The notes beneath the pieces were generated by a model. That model was not told the DNA's origin and did no database searches. It worked only from the letters and a program-made list of their open reading frames with translations. A stretch of DNA of 5,215 bases, taken from assembly GCA_030589835.1 (NCBI GenBank), contig JAUUZS010000356.1, positions 1 through 5,215 on the forward strand, written 5' to 3'. Below, piece by piece: positions 1 through 5,215 of this stretch. The translations under genes and the position numbers were made by a program. The first letter of the stretch is position 1. Every line of letters begins with the position of its first letter. Source of the DNA: Cyclobacteriaceae bacterium (GTDB lineage: Bacteria > Bacteroidota > Bacteroidia > Cytophagales > Cyclobacteriaceae).

Positions 1-224
1 ATCTCGGCTTTTCCTTTGGGCACATGGAATATAAAGGAAGTCCCTTTGATCAATTTTGCTGAATCCACCTTTTCATACCCTTCAGAAACAAGTTTTTCAA
101 GAAAGACAAAACCTGTTGTGGAAGTGCTTATATTTCCGTTTACCGTTAAATAATTGGTCTTTTTATCCTGTTCAGAGCACGATAGGATAAGTATAATGAG
201 CATATATGGAATGTACTTTTTCAT
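1..224 (-). CDS. Lipoprotein with DUF4369-like N-terminus, 3'-truncated by window edge
   Basis: The minus-strand frame starts at ATG 222-224 and stays open to base 1, giving 74 full codons. Residues 1-16 form a short lipoprotein signal: MKKY, a hydrophobic run, then a lipobox ILSC with Cys16 as the predicted lipidation site. Acidic residues follow closely (CSEQD), so it should be an envelope lipoprotein. The mature start, VNGNIS...TGFVFLEKL...KVDSAKLIKGTSFIF, resembles the DUF4369 pattern (G-x-I, then a short beta strand with vL, then vDSa and a kG-x-F-x-F strand). In Bacteroidota that domain usually precedes a thioredoxin-like AhpC/TSA or TlpA/ResA domain, so a periplasmic thiol-disulfide oxidoreductase is the likeliest full product. 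The catalytic CxxC part, if present, lies beyond the window, so this role is inference. It lies 196 bp downstream of alaS on the same strand, across a hairpin-rich spacer, and probably has its own promoter. No clear ribosome binding site is visible; the start is chosen because it gives a proper signal peptide. Confidence 0.72.
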   Translation of the reverse strand, partial: MKKYIPYMLIILILSCSEQDKKTNYLTVNGNISTSTTGFVFLEKLVSEGYEKVDSAKLIKGTSFIFHVPKGKAE

Positions 225-266
225 GCGTCTTCTACTTAATGTGACCTAACCTGGACAAGCCAGAAA

Positions 267-348
267 AGTGCCTAGAGTTTCAAGTATTTAGAGTGACTAA
301 AGTTGAAGGATTCTTCGCAACTTTAGTCACTTTAAACTTTAGTTCACT
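267..348. repeat. Four related 14-bp motifs in a two-plus-two inverted arrangement
   Basis: The core word is AGTGACTAAAGTTG at 292-305, and its exact reverse complement lies at 318-331. A diverged forward copy, AGTGCCTAGAGTTT, lies at 267-280 (11 of 14 identical). A further inverted copy, AACTTTAGTTCACT, lies at 335-348 and differs from the 319-331 word by one inserted T. The order is therefore forward, forward, inverted, inverted around a centre near 311. This could be a decayed dispersed palindromic repeat, or a terminator built by local duplication. One window cannot show whether it recurs in the genome. Confidence 0.6.
287..336 (-). terminator. Long stem-loop, candidate alaS transcript terminator
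   Basis: Bases 287-305 pair with 318-336: a perfect 14-bp core (292-305 with 318-331), one G-T position (291/332), then four more A-T pairs (287-290 with 333-336). In the loop, GAAG 305-308 can alternatively pair with CTTC 313-316, leaving a four-base loop and a two-base bulge. It lies about 85 bases past the alaS stop and upstream of the next gene on the same strand, so it fits as the end of the alaS transcript. Read on the minus strand it is followed by CTAAATACTTG, not a clean T-run, so a classical intrinsic terminator is uncertain. Transcript-end stabilisation is an alternative role. Confidence 0.5.
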
Positions 349-373
349 CCAAACTTTTGCCAAATAATACACG

Positions 374-394
374 CCTGCCTGTCCGGTAGGCAGG
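374..394. repeat. GC-rich REP-like palindrome (CCTGCCT/AGGCAGG)
   Basis: CCTGCCT at 374-380 is perfectly complementary to AGGCAGG at 388-394, with a 7-base loop GTCCGGT. It is markedly GC-rich inside an AT-rich spacer and begins 26 bases after the alaS stop. I recall similar cctgcct...aggcagg palindromes scattered between genes in Bacteroidota genomes, which suggests a dispersed REP-like element. That link is from memory and not checked. On the minus strand it is followed by CGTGTATTATTT, only weakly T-rich, so it may also contribute to ending or protecting the alaS mRNA. Confidence 0.55.
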
Positions 395-420
395 AATATT
401 ATAACTTAGATACTAACATG

Positions 421-3069
421 TTACCCGTCCACCATCTCCTTTACCATCGCTTTTGCTTTGGTGGCCACTTTGGAAAGCCCATTGATATCCTTTCCTCCTG
501 CTGTGGCATAAAAGGGCTGACCACCACCTCCACCTTTAATTTCTTTAGCCAATTCACGCACCATGCTTCCTGCATTCAAATTGTGTGCAGAGATCAGTTT
601 TTCAGAAATCATAATAGCTATTTGAGGTTTCCCTCCAATGTTTGCTGCCAATATCATGATCAAGTCATCAAATTGGTTCTTTAGCTCAAAGGCGATTTTT
701 TTCAGCGCATCAGCATTAGGCAGTTCCACTTCGCTTATTATAGAAGTAATCCCGTTGCTTGTATCGGCATCCTGGATGAGTTGTTTTTTAATCATCCCGG
801 CCTGCTGAAACTGAAATTTCTCCACTTGTTTTGAAAGCCTGATTTTTTCATCAACCGTATTTTCAACGATCTTAAATAAGTCTTTGGGGTTGTTAAACAA
901 TTCTTTCACCTGAGCCAGAAGCTTTATATTCTGATCAACGTATGCCTCGGATGCCTCTGCGGTGATGGCCTCGACCCTTCGGACTCCGGCTGCGATAGAA
1001 CTTTCTGAAATGATTTTGAAAAGCCCGATCTGACCGGTCATAGGCACATGTGTACCTCCGCACAACTCAACAGAATAATTGGAATCAAATGATACTACAC
1101 GCACAAACTCGCCATACTTCTCGCCAAAGAGCGCCATCGCTCCCATTGATTTTGCTTCATTGATCGGGACGCTTCGCTTTTCATCCAGGGCAATATTCTC
1201 CCGGATTTTTTCATTGACGATCTGTTCAATTTCTGCGATCTCCTCATTCGTCACTTTTGAGAAATGTGAGAAATCAAATCTGAGGAATTTGTCATTGACC
1301 AATGAGCCTCGTTGCTGCACATGATCGCCCAAAACTACTCTTAATGCCGCTTGCATCAAGTGCGTTGCGCTGTGGTTGTTTTCGGTGAGCATTCTCCTTT
1401 TTCCATTCACCACACAATGAAAAGTAGCATTGAGTTTTGATGGGAGTTTCTCAGTATATTGAACAATGAGCTCGTTTTCTTTTTGCGTATCAATGATTGC
1501 TATTATTTCTCCGTCAGCTTCAATATATCCCGTGTCTCCAACCTGCCCACCACTTTCTGCATAAAAAGGCGTTTGCTCCAGTACAATCTGAAAAATCGTC
1601 TTTTTCTTTTCCTTAATCTCCCTGTAACGTGTGATGCGAGAATCTGTAACACGCATTTCATAACCAGAAAACGAAACCTCTGAATCTTTCAGAACGATCC
1701 AATCTCCTTTTTCCTGGACTGCATCGGACTTGGATCTATCCTTCTGCTCTTGCATATACACTTTGAATTCCTCCATATTTACTTCGGCTTTTCGCTCCCT
1801 AGCCAATAGCTGGGTCAAATCGATTGGGAATCCATAGGTGTCATACAACTTAAAAGCAACCTTGCCAGGGATTACCGGGGTAGCATTATTTTCAGTATTA
1901 ATTTTGGCCGAGGCATATGCATCATTAAATATTTTCAGGCCATTTTCAAGTGTTCTTAAAAACGAGATTTCTTCTTCCTTAATCACTTTGGTAACGAACT
2001 CAAGCTGATCTTTTAGTTCGGGAAAAACATCTTTGAACTGCCCGGCCAATACAGGTAACAATTCATAAATGAAGGGCTCGGAAAAATTGAGGTAATTAAA
2101 GCCATACCTCACTGCCCGACGCAAAATTCTTCTGATCACATAACCGGCACCGGTATTTGAAGGAAGCTGACCATCGGCAATGGTAAAAGCCACCGCTCGA
2201 ACGTGATCGACAATTACGCGTATTGCGATATCCGTTTCTTCCTTTTCGCCATATTTTACCTTCGCTTTTTTCTCAATAAATTCGATAAGGGGGGTGAAAA
2301 CATCGGAATCGTAATTTGATTTTTTACCCTGAATGGCCATCACGAGCCTTTCGAAGCCCATACCTGTATCGACATGTTTTTCCGGCAAATTCTCCAACTG
2401 GCCGTTTGCCTTCCTATTGTACTGAATAAATACGAGGTTCCAAATCTCAATAACCTGCGGATGGTCGGCATTTACTAATGTCCGGCCAGGGATTTTAGCA
2501 ATATCAGATTCTGGTCGTAAATCAATATGAAGCTCCGAGCATGGCCCACATGGCCCGGTATCTCCCATTTCCCAGAAATTATCCTTTTTAGAACCATCGA
2601 GAATTCTGTCGTCAGGCATAAATGCGCTCCAAAATTTATACGCCTCATTGTCCCTGTCGAGCTTATCGGTTTTATCGCCCCCAAAAACCGTGGCATATAT
2701 TCTGTCTTCGGGCAACTTATATACCCCTACCAATAGTTCCCATGCCCATGCAATGGCCTCCTGCTTAAAATAATCCCCAAAAGACCAATTCCCCAGCATT
2801 TCAAACATGGTATGATGATAGGTATCAATACCCACTTCCTCCAAATCATTATGTTTTCCAGATACCCTCAGGCACTTTTGTGTGTCGGCAATTCTTTTAA
2901 TTTTAGCCTTTTTATTACCTAAAAAAAAGTCCTTAAATTGATTCATCCCGGCGTTGGTAAACATCAAAGAAGGGTCATCCTTGACTACCAGTGGTGCTGA
3001 AGCAACAATTTCGTGTTCTTTTTCTTTAAAAAATGATATAAATTTCGATCTAATCTCTCCTGCGTCCAT
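421..3069 (-). CDS. alaS: Alanyl-tRNA synthetase, complete
   Basis: This cytoplasmic class II synthetase charges tRNA-Ala with alanine using ATP and hydrolyses mischarged Ser- or Gly-tRNA-Ala. The 882-residue product is close to the usual length (E. coli about 876). The aminoacylation core shows FTNAGMNQFKDFF (37-49, motif 1), KCLRVSGKHNDLEEVG (65-80) running into FEMLGNWSFGDYF (89-101, motif 2), HVDTGMGFERL (232-242), and GAGYVIRRILRRAVRYG (307-323, motif 3). The editing domain has HSATH (566-570) and CGGTH (670-674), together supplying the expected His566, His570, Cys670 and His674 zinc-site residues. The C-Ala region ends with GGGGGQPFYATAGG (846-859). The start ATG 3067-3069 gives an ordinary family N-terminus (EIRSKFISFF); the stop is TAA. 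No ribosome binding site is evident, as is usual for Bacteroidota. The gene faces away from the M23 gene across a 151-base spacer. I see no missing key residue, frameshift or foreign signature. Confidence 0.98.
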   Translation of the reverse strand: MDAGEIRSKFISFFKEKEHEIVASAPLVVKDDPSLMFTNAGMNQFKDFFLGNKKAKIKRIADTQKCLRVSGKHNDLEEVGIDTYHHTMFEMLGNWSFGDYFKQEAIAWAWELLVGVYKLPEDRIYATVFGGDKTDKLDRDNEAYKFWSAFMPDDRILDGSKKDNFWEMGDTGPCGPCSELHIDLRPESDIAKIPGRTLVNADHPQVIEIWNLVFIQYNRKANGQLENLPEKHVDTGMGFERLVMAIQGKKSNYDSDVFTPLIEFIEKKAKVKYGEKEETDIAIRVIVDHVRAVAFTIADGQLPSNTGAGYVIRRILRRAVRYGFNYLNFSEPFIYELLPVLAGQFKDVFPELKDQLEFVTKVIKEEEISFLRTLENGLKIFNDAYASAKINTENNATPVIPGKVAFKLYDTYGFPIDLTQLLARERKAEVNMEEFKVYMQEQKDRSKSDAVQEKGDWIVLKDSEVSFSGYEMRVTDSRITRYREIKEKKKTIFQIVLEQTPFYAESGGQVGDTGYIEADGEIIAIIDTQKENELIVQYTEKLPSKLNATFHCVVNGKRRMLTENNHSATHLMQAALRVVLGDHVQQRGSLVNDKFLRFDFSHFSKVTNEEIAEIEQIVNEKIRENIALDEKRSVPINEAKSMGAMALFGEKYGEFVRVVSFDSNYSVELCGGTHVPMTGQIGLFKIISESSIAAGVRRVEAITAEASEAYVDQNIKLLAQVKELFNNPKDLFKIVENTVDEKIRLSKQVEKFQFQQAGMIKKQLIQDADTSNGITSIISEVELPNADALKKIAFELKNQFDDLIMILAANIGGKPQIAIMISEKLISAHNLNAGSMVRELAKEIKGGGGGQPFYATAGGKDINGLSKVATKAKAMVKEMVDG

Positions 3070-3220
3070 CTATGATTAATTAAGTAATTAGGGTCGTTTT
3101 ATTGTCTTTTTGCTTATAATATATTTAACTTGCACCAAGAAGTAAGCTATTTTTTATTAGTACAACTAGAATATTTAAAAATTCACCGCAAAATTATAAG
3201 TTTATACCACAGTATTTATA
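3070..3220. promoter_or_regulatory. AT-rich divergent spacer between alaS and the M23 gene
   Basis: This 151-base region must carry the start signals for both divergent genes. It is strongly AT-rich. Plus-strand candidates for the M23 gene include TATAAT at 3115-3120 and TATATTTA at 3120-3127, one mismatch from the Bacteroidota -7 box TAnnTTTG, but neither has a well-spaced upstream TTTG. A TAATTA-AG-TAATTA element at 3077-3090 lies just in front of alaS and is probably simple AT-rich sequence. I see no T-box or riboswitch structure. Confidence 0.4.
3189..3196 (-). promoter_or_regulatory. alaS: Candidate -7 box for alaS
   Basis: On the minus strand these bases read TAATTTTG, an exact match to the Bacteroidota primary-sigma -7 consensus TAnnTTTG. 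A transcript from here would have a leader of roughly 115 bases before the alaS ATG. No TTTG lies at the usual distance upstream; the nearest TTG, at 3225-3227, is too far. In AT-rich DNA a chance match is quite possible. Confidence 0.25.
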
Positions 3221-3304
3221 ATGGCAAGAATAAAATATTATTAAGACACTGAAACATGTAAATATGAGCGGATAAAGGTCTCCACATGGGATATTTTTCT
3301 TAAT
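3221..3304 (+). other. Interrupted native 5' end of the M23 gene (TAA at codon 8)
   Basis: ATG 3221-3223 opens a frame reading MARIKYY, then TAA at 3242-3244, then DTETCKYERIKVSTWDIFLN running without a break into the M23 frame at 3305. From memory, Bacteroidota M23 proteins encoded beside alaS begin with MA(R/K)-KYYY-type sequence followed by D-x-E/K-x-x-x-YE, so the TAA most likely stands where a Tyr codon (TAT or TAC) belongs. Both sides match that pattern in one frame with no length change, which points to a single substitution rather than an indel. It may be a real nonsense mutation, a sequencing or assembly error, or a sign that translation now starts downstream. The alternative stop-recoding reading has no support. 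Confidence 0.7.
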
Positions 3305-4195
3305 TTGTTGGGCATTTTATCCTTATCTCTTGTATTTGCTGTTGGGATATATATCATAACCTCTACCTATTTTGAAAGCCCCCAGGTTTCACTTCTCAAA
3401 AAGGAAAACCAGGAATTATTGATTTATTATGACGACCTTCAAGAGGATTTGCACCAAATGAAAGGCATGATCTCTTCCTTGCAGGAAAGGGATGATAATA
3501 TATATAGGGTAATCTTTGAGGCTGATCCTATACCATCGACCATCAGGCAAGCAGGAGTCGGCGGAACCGATAGGTACCGGGCGCTTAGGGAAGAAAAATT
3601 GGAACGTGAGGATTTGGTGATAGGAACGTTTGGGAAAATTGATAATCTCAAAAAACAAATGTATATCCAGACCAAATCGTATGACGATATTCTTCAGATG
3701 GCCATCAACAAGTCGGATATGCTGGCCTCCATTCCTTCTATTCAACCCATCCCGAATAAAGACTTAAAAAGACTCGCCTCCGGCTATGGCAATCGAATGC
3801 ATCCAATACTTAAAGTAATGAGAATGCATGCCGGCTGTGATTTTTCTGCCCCTCAGGGCACACCAATTTTTGCGACGGGAAATGGCAAGATTATCGCAGC
3901 CCGTTTTACCGGGACGACCGGAAATATGGTGAAAATTGATCATGGTTACGGTTATGTGACAAAATATTTCCATATGAGCAAAATCGCTGTGAAGGAAGGG
4001 AAAAAAGTGAAACGTGGAGATATAATAGGATTAGTAGGCAATACCGGACTTTCGAAAGCACCTCATTGCCACTATGAAATCTGGAAAAATGCAAGGCATG
4101 TCAACCCTGTACATTATTTTTATAATGACGTCACTGATGAAGAGTATGACAAATTACTTGAATTGGCATCCGTGGAAAACGAGTCTTTAGGGTAG
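3305..4195 (+). CDS. Membrane-anchored M23 (LytM-like) peptidoglycan endopeptidase, 5' end disrupted
   Basis: Predicted zinc metallopeptidase that cleaves peptide cross-links of peptidoglycan from the outer face of the inner membrane. From TTG 3305 there are 296 residues. Residues 1-22 are hydrophobic (membrane anchor), about 28-65 look coiled-coil (KKENQELL, DDLQEDLHQMKGM), and the M23 domain spans about 157-270. Zinc-site motifs are intact: MHAGCD (H175, D179) and PHCH (H254, H256). YFHMS (H223) supplies the usual catalytic His, and SGYGNRMHP and VGNTGLSKAPH are typical of the family. The true start was probably ATG 3221, giving about 28 more codons, but an in-frame TAA at 3242 intervenes. 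Between that stop and Met52 (3458) there is no in-frame ATG or GTG, only TTG at 3305 and 3308. A TTG start would remove the basic cytoplasmic segment before the anchor. The stop is TAG. CapA follows 51 bases later on the same strand. Family assignment is firm; whether the gene is functional is open. Confidence 0.9.
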   Translation: MLGILSLSLVFAVGIYIITSTYFESPQVSLLKKENQELLIYYDDLQEDLHQMKGMISSLQERDDNIYRVIFEADPIPSTIRQAGVGGTDRYRALREEKLEREDLVIGTFGKIDNLKKQMYIQTKSYDDILQMAINKSDMLASIPSIQPIPNKDLKRLASGYGNRMHPILKVMRMHAGCDFSAPQGTPIFATGNGKIIAARFTGTTGNMVKIDHGYGYVTKYFHMSKIAVKEGKKVKRGDIIGLVGNTGLSKAPHCHYEIWKNARHVNPVHYFYNDVTDEEYDKLLELASVENESLG

Positions 4196-4246
4196 TATAG
4201 CGCATTTTTACACCACAAGCTGTTAGCACAAATTTATGCACCATCT

Positions 4247-5215
4247 ATGAGCGGGTTGAAAGAACTTGTAGTATTTTTTATTGCAATAGTAGCTTTGAGT
4301 GCGTGTAAAACTTCTTCACGAATCAGCCATTCGCAAAAGGATCATGACGCAGTTTCTACAACAATTATTGCACACATTCCTGTTAAAGGTGAATCTCGAT
4401 TACCTGCTGTAAAGATCAATATTTTATCTATAAAGCCTGACAAGCTTTTAATAATAGGTGTCGGCGATATCATGATGGGCACAAACTACCCCAAAGAACA
4501 CTATTTGCCCCCAAAAAACATGAATCTTCTTGATAGTGTTAAACATGTGCTGAAACAGGGAGATATAACATTTGGCAACCTTGAGGGGGTGATATTGAAT
4601 GATGGGGGAAACCCAAAATATTGCAAAAATCCTAAGAATTGCTATGTTTTCAGATCTCCGGAATATATGGTTGGACATCTCACATCTGCCGGGTTCAATT
4701 TGATGAGCACCGCCAATAATCATGCAGGGGATTTTGGCGACTCGGGCAGAAAAAACACAATCCGTGTTTTGGATTCCGTAGGGATCAATCACGCCGGATC
4801 ATTAATACAGCCCTATACATCCGTTGTGCTGGACGGGGTTAAGTATGGATTTATTGCCTTTGCTCCTAATAAAGGCACTGTGAGCATCCATGATCTGACA
4901 GGTGCTAAAAAAATGGTTGAAATGCTTGACAGCCTCAACGATGTGGTAATTGCCTCATTTCACGGAGGGGCAGAAGGAAGAGATCACCAACATGTCACAC
5001 GATCAAATGAATATTATTTTAATGAGGATCGCGGCAATGCCTATGCGTTTTCACATATGCTGATAGATGCCGGTGCGGACATCATTTTTGGCCATGGCCC
5101 TCATGTGACAAGGGCAATAGAAATATACAAGGAAAGGTTTATCGCCTACAGCCTGGGAAATTTCTGTACTTATGCGCGTTTTAGCCTTACCGGACCGAAC
5201 AGTATAGCTCCGATA
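4247..5215 (+). CDS. CapA-family (PGA_cap) lipoprotein, 3'-truncated by window edge
   Basis: The frame from ATG 4247 is open for 323 codons to the last base. Residues 1-20 form a lipoprotein signal: MSGLKE, a hydrophobic core, and lipobox LSAC with Cys20, so it should be an envelope lipoprotein. The CapA/PGA_cap domain, a metallophosphoesterase-like fold related to the poly-gamma-glutamate capsule protein CapA, starts near residue 66. Its motifs appear in order: GVGDIMMG (71-78), NLEG (111-114), STANNHAGDFG (154-164), SFHGGAEG (237-244), FGHGPHVTRA (281-290) and AYSLGNF (300-306). The fourth motif reads HGG where many family members have HWG, marking a subgroup. The actual substrate is unknown; many CapA-like proteins lie outside any capsule operon, and no other capsule genes are seen here. 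Cys126 and Cys132 could pair in the periplasm. The start is chosen because it gives an ideal signal peptide; no Shine-Dalgarno is visible. The 51-base gap to the M23 gene on the same strand suggests co-transcription. Confidence 0.92.
   Translation, partial: MSGLKELVVFFIAIVALSACKTSSRISHSQKDHDAVSTTIIAHIPVKGESRLPAVKINILSIKPDKLLIIGVGDIMMGTNYPKEHYLPPKNMNLLDSVKHVLKQGDITFGNLEGVILNDGGNPKYCKNPKNCYVFRSPEYMVGHLTSAGFNLMSTANNHAGDFGDSGRKNTIRVLDSVGINHAGSLIQPYTSVVLDGVKYGFIAFAPNKGTVSIHDLTGAKKMVEMLDSLNDVVIASFHGGAEGRDHQHVTRSNEYYFNEDRGNAYAFSHMLIDAGADIIFGHGPHVTRAIEIYKERFIAYSLGNFCTYARFSLTGPNSIAPI

Larger units (their letters stand above)
225..420. other. Hairpin-rich spacer between alaS and the lipoprotein gene
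   Basis: No coding sequence is supported in these 196 bases. They hold two structured elements, annotated separately: a cluster of related 14-bp motifs at 267-348 and a GC-rich palindrome at 374-394. The 26 bases after the alaS stop are plain AT-rich sequence. The stretch at 225-266, just upstream of the lipoprotein start, must hold that gene's leader. I see neither a clear Bacteroidota -7 box (TAnnTTTG) nor a Shine-Dalgarno there. Confidence 0.6.

Noticed and set aside
250..263. Small hairpin CTGG-ACAAG-CCAG upstream of the lipoprotein gene
   Set aside because: A four-base-pair stem is too weak and too common to support as a feature.
267..394. CRISPR array or tRNA gene in the alaS downstream spacer
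   Set aside because: The repeats are short, diverged, unevenly spaced and inverted, unlike CRISPR repeats; no cloverleaf or conserved tRNA T-loop can be drawn.
418..684. 88-codon plus-strand open frame at the 3' end of alaS
   Set aside because: Antisense to the conserved C-Ala region; the Cys/His-rich composition is a by-product of the opposite strand.
3070..3220. T-box or other riboswitch controlling alaS
   Set aside because: No T-box sequence, specifier stem or terminator/antiterminator pair is visible, and T-boxes are not typical of Bacteroidota.
3242..3244. Stop-codon reassignment (TAA read as Tyr)
   Set aside because: alaS itself ends in TAA at its normal family length, the M23 gene ends in TAG, and no other in-frame TAA interrupts the genes. 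A single mutation or error is simpler.
4236..4250. Mini-ORF ATG-CAC-CAT-CTA-TGA overlapping the CapA start as ATGA, a possible leader peptide
   Set aside because: Only four codons with no ribosome binding site; such overlaps are expected by chance and nothing else suggests coupling.
4448..4792. 114-codon open frame on the minus strand
   Set aside because: Lies fully antisense to the well-supported CapA motifs and shows no recognisable domain or start signal; a shadow frame.

Overview
The window looks like chromosomal DNA of a Bacteroidota bacterium, probably Cytophagales-like (inference). The evidence is moderate-to-low GC, AT-rich spacers, a lack of clear Shine-Dalgarno sequences, a lipoprotein start resembling the Bacteroidota DUF4369 family, and an alanyl-tRNA synthetase gene facing away from a membrane-anchored M23 peptidase gene. 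From memory, that divergent pair is common in the phylum.

Layout: (1) At 1-224, minus strand, is the 5' part of a lipoprotein gene with a DUF4369-like N-terminus; its 3' end lies outside the window. (2) The 225-420 spacer holds a GC-rich CCTGCCT/AGGCAGG palindrome and a cluster of four related 14-bp motifs, two in each orientation. The inner pair forms a long hairpin, a plausible end for the alaS transcript. (3) At 421-3069, minus strand, is a complete alaS (882 aa) with all expected aminoacylation, editing and C-Ala motifs. (4) The AT-rich divergent spacer is 3070-3220. (5) From 3221, plus strand, is an M23 endopeptidase gene. Its apparent native start is ATG 3221, but codon 8 is TAA (3242-3244). 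The uninterrupted frame usable by standard starts begins at TTG 3305 and ends at 4195. (6) From 4247 to the window edge, plus strand, is a CapA-family lipoprotein gene (323 codons visible).

The right half is a small cell-envelope group: an inner-membrane-anchored peptidoglycan hydrolase and a lipoprotein of the CapA/PGA_cap metallophosphoesterase-like family, 51 bp apart and probably co-transcribed. The left half is housekeeping translation (alaS) followed by an envelope lipoprotein gene on the same strand.

The main anomaly is the early in-frame stop in the M23 gene, with recognisable family sequence on both sides. I see no CRISPR array, RNA gene, insertion sequence, phage or defence system, and no convincing previously undescribed system. 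All functional calls come from reading motifs by eye; no database search was run.
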